Shown: positions 50,194-59,525 of the stretch, in pieces
Position numbering within the stretch: the stretch's first letter is position 1
Layout of the letters: each line of letters opens with the position of its first letter
Assembly: GCF_001484605.1 (NCBI RefSeq)
Contig: NZ_CP013747.1
Span: forward strand, 2,542,001 to 2,606,000
Origin: Pseudarthrobacter sulfonivorans
GTDB taxonomy: Bacteria; Actinomycetota; Actinomycetes; Actinomycetales; Micrococcaceae
Length of the DNA stretch: 64,000 nt
Reading direction: 5' to 3'
Program-made: the position numbers and the translations under genes
Notes under the pieces: model-generated
Told to the model about the DNA's origin: nothing
Databases searched by the model: none
The model's input: only the letters and a program-made list of their open reading frames with translations

Positions 50194-52299
50194 ATGCCTT
50201 CACCGAAGGCCACACGGCCGGTGGTGACGGCGGTGGCCGTTTCCCTGCTGGCTGTTTCGCTGCAGGCAGGTGCCGTCACGGCGGCCCCTGCCGCGCCGCC
50301 GTCGTCCGCCACTGCGCATACTGCACCGGCGGCACCCGTCCTGGCACCCGCATTGGCCGACGGCGGCAGCCTGACCAACCTGGACCACCTGGACTTCCTG
50401 CTGGACACGGTTCCGCTGGCTCCGGTGGCCGGGCACACCACCTACCAGCTGGAGCAGGACCCCGAGGCCGAAGCGCCGTGGACCTACGCCGACAAGAACG
50501 ACGACGGCAGTTATGACCGTGTGGGCGGCGGGAACCTGGATCCGGCCACGGGCGACTGGACCCAGGGCGCCTACAACGCGGACGATATTGCCCGCACCGC
50601 CGTCGTATACCTGCGGCACTGGAAGCAGACCGGGGACCTGGCGAGCAAGGAGCACGCCTTCCAGAACCTTCGTACGCTCACGTACCTGCAAACGGTGGAC
50701 GGCCCGAACGCCGGCAACGTCATCCTCTGGCAGCAGACGGACGGCAGCCTGAACCCCAGCGCCATTCCCGTGGAACTGCCGGATCCGTCCGACTCCGCGG
50801 AATCCTACTGGCTGGCCCGCACGGTGTGGGCCCTGGGCGAAGGTTTCGCAGGGTTTGCCGAGTCCGATCCGGAGTTCGCCGCGTTCCTGCAGGACCGTCT
50901 GCACCTTTCCCTAGGTGCCCTGAACCGCCAGTCCCTGGCCAAGTACGGCACGTTCGACACCGCCGACGGCGTCCAGGTTCCGGCCTGGCTGATCGCCGGC
51001 GGCGCGGATGCCTCGGCAGAGGCCGTGCTGGGCCTGGCCGCGTATGTGGAGACCGTTCCGTCCGATGCCGTGGCCACCACGGCGCTGTCCCAGCTGAGCG
51101 AGGGCGTGACGGCGATGTCTTCCGGATCGGCCACGCAATGGCCGTTCGGCGCGATCATGCCGTGGAACAAGTCGCAGAGCCTCTGGCATGCGTGGGGCGG
51201 CATGGCTCCGGCCGCTGTTGCCACCGCGTCCAGCGTCTTGGACCGGCCTGACCTGTTGACGGCAGCCGTGAAGGACACCGCGCAGTTCACGCCGCAGCTG
51301 CTCGCAGCAGGCGGACCGGACAACGCCTGGAGCCCCGCTCCCGGCGAGGCGCAGATCGCCTACGGCGTGGACTCCCGCGTCCAAAGCCTGGTGGCGACGG
51401 CGGAAGCCGCTAAAGCTCCAGGCCTCCTGGACGTGGCCGCCATCGCCGCCGGCTGGTTCTTCGGCGCCAACCCCAACGGCGCCCCCGCGTACAACCCGGC
51501 CACCGGCACGGCCATCGACGGGATCGAAACGGACGGCCGGATCAACCCCAACTCCGGCGCCGAATCCACCATCCACGCCCTGCTCACCATGCTGGCCCTC
51601 GACGCCAACCCGGAACTCCGGGCCAAGGCCGTGGGGATCAGCGTGACCGAAGGGACCAACGGACTCAACGTGGTGGAAGCCGAAGCCGGCACCATCACGG
51701 GCAGCGGCACCGTGGTTCGCCCGCCGTCGTCCTGGACCGGCGAAGCGAACATCTCCGGCGGGGCATATGTTGACCTGAACGCCGGCGGCAGTCTTTCCAT
51801 CCCGCTGGCGGCAGCGGACCAGCCCAGCAATGTCTTCCCCATCGTGAACCAGGCAATTGCGCCCTCGGGCACCACCACCTGGACCTCGGCCAAGGGACCG
51901 CTGGGCACCACGGCCAACGGCGGGGCAGGGGCGCAGGGCATCACCGACGCGCCCGGCATCCTCATCCCGCTCACGCTGAGGCGCGCACTGGCTGCCGGAC
52001 TGACTTCGGTCACCGCCAGCACCGACGGCCACGCGGCACTGGACGCCCTCCTGGTCCAGCCGCTGATCTCCACGGTGCGGGTCTCCGGTTCCGGCGGCGA
52101 GTCCACGCTGTACGTCAGCGCGGCCAAGTCCGCTACCGTGCAGCAGGTGGGCGTGCCGGAAGGGTTTGTGCTGGTCCAGCGCCAGTACGACTCCGCCGGC
52201 CAGCCGGTGAAGGGCTCTGCGGACAACGCCAGCACCACGTCCGGACGCGTCACGGTGGCCCCGGGCGGCTTCACGATGGTGACGCTGACCGCCGGGTGA
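50194..52299 (+). CDS. Secreted six-hairpin-type glycoside hydrolase-like protein
   Basis: 701 residues from ATG at 50194; GTG three bases earlier is possible. A signal peptide (VVTAVAVSLLAVSLQAGAVTAAPAAP) is cut after about residue 34. Residues 50-480 are rich in paired helices with repeating ALGEGFAGFAESDPEFAAFL and DGIETDGRINPNSGAESTIH motifs, like an (alpha/alpha)6 barrel. The last 220 residues are beta-rich and could be a carbohydrate-binding module. I cannot place it in a specific GH family. Its position after GH130 suggests that it releases the oligosaccharides outside the cell. Confidence 0.75.
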   Translation: MPSPKATRPVVTAVAVSLLAVSLQAGAVTAAPAAPPSSATAHTAPAAPVLAPALADGGSLTNLDHLDFLLDTVPLAPVAGHTTYQLEQDPEAEAPWTYADKNDDGSYDRVGGGNLDPATGDWTQGAYNADDIARTAVVYLRHWKQTGDLASKEHAFQNLRTLTYLQTVDGPNAGNVILWQQTDGSLNPSAIPVELPDPSDSAESYWLARTVWALGEGFAGFAESDPEFAAFLQDRLHLSLGALNRQSLAKYGTFDTADGVQVPAWLIAGGADASAEAVLGLAAYVETVPSDAVATTALSQLSEGVTAMSSGSATQWPFGAIMPWNKSQSLWHAWGGMAPAAVATASSVLDRPDLLTAAVKDTAQFTPQLLAAGGPDNAWSPAPGEAQIAYGVDSRVQSLVATAEAAKAPGLLDVAAIAAGWFFGANPNGAPAYNPATGTAIDGIETDGRINPNSGAESTIHALLTMLALDANPELRAKAVGISVTEGTNGLNVVEAEAGTITGSGTVVRPPSSWTGEANISGGAYVDLNAGGSLSIPLAAADQPSNVFPIVNQAIAPSGTTTWTSAKGPLGTTANGGAGAQGITDAPGILIPLTLRRALAAGLTSVTASTDGHAALDALLVQPLISTVRVSGSGGESTLYVSAAKSATVQQVGVPEGFVLVQRQYDSAGQPVKGSADNASTTSGRVTVAPGGFTMVTLTAG

Positions 52300-52361
52300 C
52301 CCTGGCGGGCTGACGCTGGTGCCAACGGACCGGCGTCACGCACGGCAGCCTTTTGGAAACC

Positions 52362-52405
52362 ACGACGGCGCCCTGCCGCGGATAGGCGCGGTGGGGCGCC
52401 GTCGT
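52362..52405 (+). terminator. GC-rich hairpin after the mannoside operon
   Basis: ACGACGGCGCC (52362-52372) pairs with GGCGCCGTCGT (52395-52405). No T tract follows, so termination is uncertain. Confidence 0.5.
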
Positions 52406-52415
52406 CGGGCGTTAA

Positions 52416-52432
52416 AGCCTGCCCTGCGTGAC
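52416..52432. repeat. Third copy of the 17-bp intergenic repeat
   Basis: AGCCTGCCCTGCGTGAC differs at two of 17 positions from the copy at 4594-4610. It lies between the mannoside operon terminator and the TPP/GH15 gene. Confidence 0.55.
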
Positions 52433-52587
52433 ACCGCGCGACGCGAGGCCGGCGGCGGAGGGTGGGTCCCGCCGTCGGACTTTACACGGTGGCAATAGCC
52501 GGGACATTCAGGCGAAACCACCCGGCGGAAACATGGGATACGGCCCCTCCGGCCTTCCGGGCCAGGCTCTGCTGAAGGAGTGCACGC

Positions 52588-55227
52588 ATGGCTACGCCGT
52601 TGAACCAGAGCGTGGCGGATTCCGCCCTGCTGACCAGATCGCTGCCGCTGGGCCTGCTGCGGACGTTCATCCAGTCGGACCTGGCAGACGAAGGGTTCAC
52701 CCCCACCCTCCTGGCCGAACTGAAGGTCCTGGCCCGTGTCCCCGGGCTGCTCGTGGCCTGCAACTACGGCGGAACACTGTGCGACGCGGAGGGAATCTCC
52801 ACCGAGACCCTTCCCCTGGGGAGCGCCGCGATCGCGCTCCGCGCCCTGGCCGCCCTGCCCAACACCCATGCCGCCGTCATCTCGGGGCGCTCGCTGCGTG
52901 ACCTCGCCGCTGTGTCACGGCTGCCCGCGGAGGTGCATCTCATCGGATCGCACGGCGCGGAGTCGGACATGGCCTTCGCCCACGTCCAGGACCTCGCCAC
53001 CGAAGCCACGCTCCACAAGGTAGGCACCGCCCTGACTGAGGCCGTGGGTTTCCAGGAGGGCATCTGGATCGAGCGGAAGCCGGTGGCCGTGTCCGTGCAC
53101 ACCCGGCCGGCCTCGCCGGCGGTGGTGCAGGTGGTGACGGAAACGGCCCGGGAGATCGCCAGGGCCCATGGGCTGTTCTTCATCGTGGACGGTTCGGTCC
53201 TGGACCTCTCGGTAATGGAACCGTCCAAGGCGGACGCCCTGGAAAATCTCCGGTCCCGGCTGGGCGCGAGTGCTGCGCTGTACGCAGGGGACGCCCACAG
53301 CGACGAACTGGCCATCGCCACGCTCCGCGGCCCGGACCTGGGGTTACGCGTGGGGCCGGGGGAGACCCGTGCTTCCCACCGGCTGCGGGATCCGGAATCC
53401 TTCGCCCGCATCCTTGCCCTCCTGTTCGAGCTGCGGCGGGCCTGGCTTTTCGGCGAGGACGCCGTGGGGCTCGAGCGGCACACGCTGATCGGCAACGGAT
53501 CCGCCACCGCTTTGGTCACGCCGGATGCCAAGGTCTGCTGGATGAGCCACCCGCTCCCGGATTCAGGGTCGCTGTTCGCCCACATCCTGGGCGGCGACGC
53601 CGCCGGGCACTTCTCCGTTGAACCGGTCACGTCCTCGCAGGTTCTGGGCCAGCGCTACGTGGACAGCACCATGATCGTGGAGACGCGCTGGGCGGACGTG
53701 ACCGTCACGGACTACCTGGAGCCGGCACCTGAAGGGATCACCAGCCTGGTCCGAGTGCTCTCCGGAACCGGCGGCGCCAAGATCGTCTTCGCACCCCGGC
53801 CGGACTACGCCAACGCGCCGTTCAGCATGGAAGCCCGCGGCGATGAACTCCATGTGGTGGGAACCTCCGATCCCATCTTCCTTTTTGCCCCGGGCGTCAG
53901 CTTCACCGTCACCTCGGACGGCCTCCACGCCACCGCCACCGCTTCGGTCAACCTCCAGGACGGGCCTGTGGTCCTCAACCTGCGCTGCGGCGACACCGAG
54001 CCCGCGTTGGCGGACCCCTGCCGGGAGACGGACCGGCGGGCGGGGGTGGCGCTCCACTCCCGCCGCTGGGTGCAGGAACTGGAGCTGCCCTCGGTGAAGC
54101 CATCGCTGGTCCGCCGCTCGGCGCTGGTACTCCGGGCACTCGTGCACGAGCCCACGGGTGCCGTGCTGGCCGCGCCCACCACGTCGCTGCCCGAAGGAAT
54201 CGGCGGCACACGGAACTGGGATTACCGCTACTGCTGGCTGCGGGACGGGTCCATGACGGTGAACGCGCTGGTGGACCTGGGCTCCACAGCGGAGGCGGCC
54301 GGTTTCCTGAGCTGGCTGGGCCGGATCCTCGAACATGCGCCGGGCCCGGAATGGCTGCATCCGCTGTACTCGGTGACGGGGGCGCCGCTGTCCACGGAGG
54401 CCGTCATCGACAGCCTGCCCGGGTATGCGGGGTCCCGGCCGGTCCGGATCGGCAACGCCGCGGACCACCAGGTCCAGCTGGATGTCTTCGGACCGGTGGC
54501 GGAACTGATCCACGGCGTCAGTTCGCGCAATGGTGCCCTCGAGGACGACCATTGGGATCTGTTGGTGCAGATGGCGGCCGCCGTCCTGGCCCGGTGGCAT
54601 GAGCCTGACCATGGCATCTGGGAAGCACGGCGGCCGCCGCGGCACCACGTCTACACCAAGGTGATGTGCTGGGTGACCCTGGACCGCGCACTGCGGACCG
54701 CCGACCGGCACGGCAGGACGCCGGATCCGTCGTGGGAACCCACGGCCCGGACCATCAGGGAGGAAGTCCTGCGCGAAGGCTGGGATGATTCGGCCGCGTC
54801 CTATACGGTGGCCTACGACAGCCCCGACCTGGATGCGGCCGTCCTGCACATCGGGCTCTCCGGCCTGCTGGATGTCACTGACCAGCGGTTCCTGGACACC
54901 GTCACCGCCGTGGAACGGGAACTGCGGGTGGGTCCCACCGTGTTCCGGTACAGGTACGACGACGGCCTGCCGGGTTTGGAGGGCGGCTTCCACATCTGCA
55001 CTACCTGGCTGATTGAGGCGTACGTTGCGGTCGGCAGGATCGAGGAGGCCTGGGACCTGTTCGACCAGTTGGTGAACCTCTTCGGCCCCACCGGCCTGCT
55101 GCCCGAAGAATACGATCCCAGTACGGAGACGCATCTCGGGAACCACCCGCAGGCCTACTCGCACCTGGGGTTCATCCGCTGCGCCCGGATCCTGGACCGG
55201 CACAAGCCAGAGGCCAAAAGGACATAA
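52588..55227 (+). CDS. Trehalose-phosphatase-like / GH15 fusion protein
   Basis: 879 residues with AAGGAG before the ATG. Residues 40-290 resemble trehalose-6-phosphate phosphatase (HAAVISGRSLRDLAAVSRL, LIGSHGAE), but motif I is CNYGGTL: the nucleophile and acid/base Asp of DxDGTL are Asn59 and Gly61, so phosphatase activity is unlikely. Motif IV is also altered (GDAHSDE). Residues about 300-870 are a GH15 domain with GGTRNWDYRYCWLRDGSMTV and GLLPEEYDPSTETHLGNHPQAYSHLG (in part), the latter carrying the general base Glu. GH15 enzymes in actinobacteria hydrolyse trehalose or glucans. The protein has no signal peptide. Confidence 0.85.
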   Translation: MATPLNQSVADSALLTRSLPLGLLRTFIQSDLADEGFTPTLLAELKVLARVPGLLVACNYGGTLCDAEGISTETLPLGSAAIALRALAALPNTHAAVISGRSLRDLAAVSRLPAEVHLIGSHGAESDMAFAHVQDLATEATLHKVGTALTEAVGFQEGIWIERKPVAVSVHTRPASPAVVQVVTETAREIARAHGLFFIVDGSVLDLSVMEPSKADALENLRSRLGASAALYAGDAHSDELAIATLRGPDLGLRVGPGETRASHRLRDPESFARILALLFELRRAWLFGEDAVGLERHTLIGNGSATALVTPDAKVCWMSHPLPDSGSLFAHILGGDAAGHFSVEPVTSSQVLGQRYVDSTMIVETRWADVTVTDYLEPAPEGITSLVRVLSGTGGAKIVFAPRPDYANAPFSMEARGDELHVVGTSDPIFLFAPGVSFTVTSDGLHATATASVNLQDGPVVLNLRCGDTEPALADPCRETDRRAGVALHSRRWVQELELPSVKPSLVRRSALVLRALVHEPTGAVLAAPTTSLPEGIGGTRNWDYRYCWLRDGSMTVNALVDLGSTAEAAGFLSWLGRILEHAPGPEWLHPLYSVTGAPLSTEAVIDSLPGYAGSRPVRIGNAADHQVQLDVFGPVAELIHGVSSRNGALEDDHWDLLVQMAAAVLARWHEPDHGIWEARRPPRHHVYTKVMCWVTLDRALRTADRHGRTPDPSWEPTARTIREEVLREGWDDSAASYTVAYDSPDLDAAVLHIGLSGLLDVTDQRFLDTVTAVERELRVGPTVFRYRYDDGLPGLEGGFHICTTWLIEAYVAVGRIEEAWDLFDQLVNLFGPTGLLPEEYDPSTETHLGNHPQAYSHLGFIRCARILDRHKPEAKRT

Positions 55228-55231
55228 CCCG

Positions 55232-55286
55232 GCGCGAACGTACACTTGAGGCCCTGTTCGGGAGGGCCCCAACTGCTCGTTCGCGC
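55232..55286. terminator. Bidirectional hairpin between convergent genes
   Basis: GCGCGAACG (55232-55240) and CGTTCGCGC (55278-55286) pair exactly, enclosing a shorter GGCCCT/AGGGCC stem. It fills the gap between the GH15 gene and the AEC transporter gene. Confidence 0.55.
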
Positions 55287-55289
55287 TGG

Positions 55290-56216
55290 TCAGTTCAGCA
55301 GCAGCGCGACGCCGATCATGGCGGGTACTGCCACCACCGTGGTGATCAGGACGGTGTCCTTGGCCACGGTGAGGCCGGTCTGGTAGCGGCTGGCGGCAAC
55401 AAAAACGTTCTGCGCGGTGGGGAGGGACGCCACCACGACGGCCGCGAACAAGGCCGGGCCTTCGATGCCCAGGACAAAGCGGGCAAAAATATAGGCGATG
55501 GCCGGCTGGACCACCAGTTTGAAGGCACTGGCCAGGAGAGTGTCCACCCGTCTGCCGGCGGCGGCCTGCAATGGCCGGCTGCCGTTCAGGCTCATGCCGA
55601 AGGCGATCAGCATGGCCGGAATCGCGGCGCCGCCAATGAGGTGGATCGGCTCCAGGAGCAGCGGCGGAACCTCCCAACCGGTCCCTGCAACCAGCAGGCC
55701 CAGGCCGGAGCCAACAATCATCGGGTTCCGCAGGATCATAAGAATGAATCCCCAGGGCGTGGTGCGGTGTGAGCTGGTGCTGGCATCCAGGATCATCAGG
55801 AAAATCGGCGTGAAGAACGCCAGCTGGAAGATCAGCAGCGGCGCCACGTAACTGGCGTCGCCCAGGACGTAGACCGCGATGGGGATGCCAAGGTTCGCGG
55901 AGTTGGCCAGGGACGCGGCCATCGAGGACATCAGGGCTTCCGGCAGCGCGCGTTTCAGGACGAACTTCACGATGCTGAAGAAGACAAGGGCGGTGCAGAC
56001 GGCGGACACCGCCGTGACCAGCAACGGTTCCGCGAAGACTTCCCGCAGCTGCGCCTTGCTGAGGGTCTCGAAGAGCAGGGCAGGGCTGGCCACAAAGAAG
56101 GTCAGGCCACTGAGGACCTGGCGGGCATTGTCGCCCAGGATCCGCCGGCGGCCGACGAACCAGCCCACCATGATGATGAACCAGACAACAAAGAAGCCCT
56201 GCAGCACGCCTACCAA
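55290..56216 (-). CDS. AEC-family transporter
   Basis: 308 residues, about 10 membrane segments. The start is TTG at 56216 with GGAGG 6 bases upstream; a GTG three codons later is possible. Auxin-efflux-carrier family features: FFVASPALLFETLSKAQL, SSMAASLANSANLGIPIAVYVLG and VVVASLPTAQNVFVAASRY. It probably exports or imports small organic acids. It lies 51 bases downstream of panD in the same direction. Confidence 0.9.
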   Translation of the reverse strand: MVGVLQGFFVVWFIIMVGWFVGRRRILGDNARQVLSGLTFFVASPALLFETLSKAQLREVFAEPLLVTAVSAVCTALVFFSIVKFVLKRALPEALMSSMAASLANSANLGIPIAVYVLGDASYVAPLLIFQLAFFTPIFLMILDASTSSHRTTPWGFILMILRNPMIVGSGLGLLVAGTGWEVPPLLLEPIHLIGGAAIPAMLIAFGMSLNGSRPLQAAAGRRVDTLLASAFKLVVQPAIAYIFARFVLGIEGPALFAAVVVASLPTAQNVFVAASRYQTGLTVAKDTVLITTVVAVPAMIGVALLLN

Positions 56217-56267
56217 GAAAAGCCTCCGAGGCTGCGGCGGCGGTGTCTGCCCGGACTCACGCTCCGG

Positions 56268-56693
56268 CTACAGGGCGGCGTTGTTAAGGGCGAACGGCGG
56301 GCGCATCAGGCCCGGCGTGAGGCCCTCGGCGGGATCGTTTCCGATCCGGACAATCTTGTTGTCCTTATCCACATGGATAACCTTCGGGTTGTAGGCCTTG
56401 GCCTCTTCCGTGGTCATCTGGGCATAGGTGATCAGGATGACAATGTCGTTCTCATGCATCAGGTGCGCGGCTGCCCCGTTGATGCCAATGACTCCCGAGC
56501 CGCGCTCGCCGGCGATGGTGTAGGTCTCCAGGCGCGCACCGTTGGTCACGTCCACGATGGCCACGAGCTCGCCGGGAAGGATGTCGGCAGCATCCAGCAG
56601 GTCCAGGTCAACGGTGACCGATCCTACGTAGTGCAGGTCGGCATGCGTGACGGTGGCCCGGTGGATTTTGGACTTGAACATTGTGCGATTCAT
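56268..56693 (-). CDS. panD: Aspartate 1-decarboxylase
   Basis: 141 residues. [33 protein letters not shown] matches PanD (shown as [15 protein letters not shown] and HYVGSVTVD). Gly24-Ser25 is the self-cleavage site that makes the pyruvoyl group. [28 protein letters not shown] completes the active site region. The enzyme makes beta-alanine for pantothenate and coenzyme A. The usual panBC genes are not here. Confidence 0.95.
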   Translation of the reverse strand: MNRTMFKSKIHRATVTHADLHYVGSVTVDLDLLDAADILPGELVAIVDVTNGARLETYTIAGERGSGVIGINGAAAHLMHENDIVILITYAQMTTEEAKAYNPKVIHVDKDNKIVRIGNDPAEGLTPGLMRPPFALNNAAL

Positions 56694-56800
56694 AACCCGC
56701 CCAGTCTAGCGCCGGCACACGGATCGCGCTGTGACGCACTAAACATGCCGGCGGAAGCTGTTTCCCCGACTTACCCGCACGTGACCGGGCGATCCGGCAC

Positions 56801-57727
56801 CTAACCGGATGCGCCGCCGTCGTCCGTCCTTGCCACTGAGGTGGCGGTGGCGGCCAGCGTCTCGCGGGCGGCGAGGATGGCCGGCCGCTGCGCGCTGGAG
56901 CGGCGCACCGATGTGAACACGGTGCGGTGCGGGTTGCCCGGCAGGTCCAGCAGCTGGGCGGTGGTGCCGCGGCCGGTCCAGACGAGGTCCGGCATCAGCG
57001 CCACGGCATTTCCGGACTCGATCAGCCTGATCTGCGCCTGGAGATCGGCAGTTTCGAAGCGCACATCGGGTTCGAACCCGGCACTCCGGCAGGCCTGCTC
57101 CGCCCAGTGCCGGGAGGCCGCGCCGCGGGGCTCCATAACCCAGGGCAGCGCGGCGGTATCTTCCAGCGACGTGATGGGCGGCCGGCCGGGAGCGGCCGGC
57201 GGAACGGCCAGCCGGATCGCATCAGTGGTCAGCTTGATGCGGTCCAGCTCCGGGTAACGCGGGGCGGCGTGGCCCGGATACTGTTCGGCGATGACCAGGT
57301 CAAAATCGCGCGCCCACGTCTCGTGAAGTGCCGTTTCGGGTTCGCGCTGGATCATTTCGATCCGGACCTCCGGGTACTCCGCCGTCATCCGCGAGAGCGT
57401 GTCCGGCATCAGCGCCAGGGCCGCGGACTGGAACACCGCAATCCGGACGGTTCCCGTGACAGTGGTCAGCGACGCCGCCAGGTCTGCTTCCGCCTGCTCC
57501 ATGGTTTCGAGCAGCTGGGCGGTGTGGGCCACCAGGACTTCGGCCTGGGGCGTCAGCTGCACGCGCCGCCCCGTCTTCCGGAGCAGCTCCACGCCCACTT
57601 CCTTTTCCAGCAGGGCAAGCTGCTGGGAGACCGACGACGGGCTGTACTGCAGTGCCTCCGCCACCTCCGCCAGGGTGCCCCGGATCTTCAGTTCGCGGAG
57701 AAGCCGCAGGCGCCGGACATCGAGCAT
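56801..57727 (-). CDS. LysR-family transcriptional regulator
   Basis: 308 residues from ATG at 57727; the frame to 58018 runs into the divergent gene's leader and is rejected. The winged HTH is LRLLRELKIRGTLAEVAEALQYSPSSVSQQLALLEKEVG (in part), and the effector domain has TGTVRIAVFQSAALALMP. It is divergent from an amino-acid permease gene, whose control is its likely task. The inverted repeat at 57761-57785 fits between them. Confidence 0.9.
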   Translation of the reverse strand: MLDVRRLRLLRELKIRGTLAEVAEALQYSPSSVSQQLALLEKEVGVELLRKTGRRVQLTPQAEVLVAHTAQLLETMEQAEADLAASLTTVTGTVRIAVFQSAALALMPDTLSRMTAEYPEVRIEMIQREPETALHETWARDFDLVIAEQYPGHAAPRYPELDRIKLTTDAIRLAVPPAAPGRPPITSLEDTAALPWVMEPRGAASRHWAEQACRSAGFEPDVRFETADLQAQIRLIESGNAVALMPDLVWTGRGTTAQLLDLPGNPHRTVFTSVRRSSAQRPAILAARETLAATATSVARTDDGGASG

Positions 57728-57760
57728 GGCCACATTCCTTGATGAATCTAATGAATATAG

Positions 57761-57785
57761 GTTAGAAGTAGTCACTTTATCTAAC
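57761..57785. promoter_or_regulatory. Inverted repeat GTTAGA-N13-TCTAAC (candidate LysR site)
   Basis: Exact 6-bp arms at 57761-57766 and 57780-57785 in an AT-rich island of the divergent LysR/permease region. Arm spacing fits a LysR-type dimer site. Confidence 0.5.
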
Positions 57786-57881
57786 GCAACTGCGCTTGCA
57801 TACTGGTGTACCTGAGTTACCCCCGTCACAGCCCCTCGCCGGGGCGCCGTGTTGGGGCCGCACCCCACGCAGGAGTTCCTG

Positions 57882-59345
57882 ATGAGCACAAGAGATATGT
57901 CCCAGTCGATTATGCGGCGCAAGCCCATCGACGATATCGAAGAAGAAAACAAGCACAGCGGGCTGTTCAAGTCCCTCGGGCTCTGGCAGCTCACTGCCAT
58001 TGGTGTCGGCGGCATCATCGGCGTTGGAATTTTCTCCCTCGCCGGGTTGGTCGCGGCCGGAAGCGAAGATACTCCCGGAGTGGGGCCCGCGGTGCTGATC
58101 TCGTTCCTTGTTGCTGGTCTCGCATCCGCCGCGGCTGCCCTGTCCTACGCCGAGTTTGCAGGCATGATTCCGCGCGCCGGGTCCGCCTACACCTACGGCT
58201 ACGTTGCCCTGGGCGAAGTGATCGGCTGGTTCATCGGCTGGGACCTGCTGCTCGAATACATTGCCATTGTGGCCGTGGTGGCCATTGGCATTTCGGGGTA
58301 CTTCGACGCCTTCCTGTCAGGTATCGGCGTTAACATGCCTGTCTGGATGACGTCCACGCCGGATGAGGGCAAGGGCGGCATCGTCAACATTCCCGCCATC
58401 GTGGTCTGCCTCCTGGTGACCTGGATCCTGTCCCGCGGCACCAAGGCATTCGGCCGGTTTGAACTCGTAGCCGTGGCCATCAAGGTCATCCTGATCCTGT
58501 TCATTATCGGCCTCGGCGTTTTCTACATCGACACCAACAACTACAACCCGTTTATGCCCAGCGGCTTTGGGCCCGTCCTGGCCGGTGCCGCGACCGTCTT
58601 CTTCGCGGTGTTCGGGTACGACGCCATGAGTACCGCGGCGGAAGAGGCAACCGACGGCAAGAAGCACATGCCGAAGGCCATCATCCTTTCGCTGATCATC
58701 GCCATGCTGCTCTACGTCGCTGCCACCCTCGTCCTGACCGGCATGCAGAACTACAAGGACATCGACCCCACGGCCGGCTTCGCTTCCGCCTTCACCGGCG
58801 TGGGTCTGCCCGTCATCGCCACCATCATTTCGGTCTTCGCCGTCCTGTCCATCCTCACGGTGATGCTGACCTTCCTCCTGGGCGTCACGCGTGTCTGGTT
58901 CTCCATGAGCCGCGATGGCCTGCTGCCAGGCTGGTTCGCCAAGACGGACCGGCACGGAACCCCGCAGCGCGTCACCTGGATTGCCGGCGTCGCCTCCGCC
59001 CTGCTGGCCGGCGTGTTCCCCATCAAGGCCGTCGCGGACCTCACGAACATTGGCATCCTGGCCGCGTTCGTCGTCGTCTGCTTCGCCGTGATCGTGTTCC
59101 GCTACAAGAAGCCGGACGCCCCGCGCACCTTCCGCCTGCCGCTGATGCCCGTTATTCCGGCCTTCGGTGTGCTGGCGTCCGCCTTCCTCATGTTCCAGCT
59201 GCACTGGGAGACCTGGGCGCGGTTCGGTGTCTGGCTCGTCATCGGCCTGGCCATCTACTTCTTCTACGGCCGCAAGCACTCCCTGATGAACCCGGACAGC
59301 CCACGCCACGAAGAGATTGTGGAGATGCACCGCCCCATCGGCTGA
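57882..59345 (+). CDS. Amino acid permease, CAT/YfnA-like APC family
   Basis: 487 residues from ATG at 57882 with AGGAG 7 bases upstream; a longer frame to 57849 is less likely. About 12 membrane segments: LGLWQLTAIGVGGIIGVGIFSLAG (first APC motif, shown in part), AEFAGMIPRAGSAYTYGYVALGE, FFAVFGYDAMSTAAEEATDGKKHMPKA and TRVWFSMSRDGLLPGWFAK. This is the cationic amino acid transporter branch of the family. Control by the divergent LysR protein is likely. Confidence 0.92.
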   Translation: MSTRDMSQSIMRRKPIDDIEEENKHSGLFKSLGLWQLTAIGVGGIIGVGIFSLAGLVAAGSEDTPGVGPAVLISFLVAGLASAAAALSYAEFAGMIPRAGSAYTYGYVALGEVIGWFIGWDLLLEYIAIVAVVAIGISGYFDAFLSGIGVNMPVWMTSTPDEGKGGIVNIPAIVVCLLVTWILSRGTKAFGRFELVAVAIKVILILFIIGLGVFYIDTNNYNPFMPSGFGPVLAGAATVFFAVFGYDAMSTAAEEATDGKKHMPKAIILSLIIAMLLYVAATLVLTGMQNYKDIDPTAGFASAFTGVGLPVIATIISVFAVLSILTVMLTFLLGVTRVWFSMSRDGLLPGWFAKTDRHGTPQRVTWIAGVASALLAGVFPIKAVADLTNIGILAAFVVVCFAVIVFRYKKPDAPRTFRLPLMPVIPAFGVLASAFLMFQLHWETWARFGVWLVIGLAIYFFYGRKHSLMNPDSPRHEEIVEMHRPIG

Positions 59346-59420
59346 CCCCCGGGTTCCCGGGCGTCCATCCGCCCCACCCACCCGTTCCGGCCCACCCACT
59401 TCCGCCCCACCCACCCCGGA

Positions 59421-59466
59421 CGCTCTCTCACTTCCTGCACGTTTTTACCAAACGCTCTCTCACTTT
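59421..59466. repeat. Two copies of an intergenic CGCTCTCTCACTT repeat
   Basis: CGCTCTCTCACTT at 59421-59433 and 59453-59465 in the same orientation. Related copies on either strand lie at 60924-60934, 60968-61023 and 62649-62670. The IS3-type element is inserted in the second copy. Confidence 0.75.
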
Positions 59467-59469
59467 GAA

Positions 59470-59525
59470 CTGCTCCCCGGAAGTTGGACTGAGAAATTCA
59501 GTTCCGACTTCCGGGGAGCAGTTTT
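59470..59525 (+). terminator. Hairpin at the IS left end
   Basis: CTGCTCCCCGGAAGT (59470-59484) pairs exactly with ACTTCCGGGGAGCAG (59507-59521) and TTTTAT follows. It reuses the left inverted repeat. It would stop outside transcription from entering the transposase genes, and may also hide the orfA Shine-Dalgarno (GGGGAG). Confidence 0.7.
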
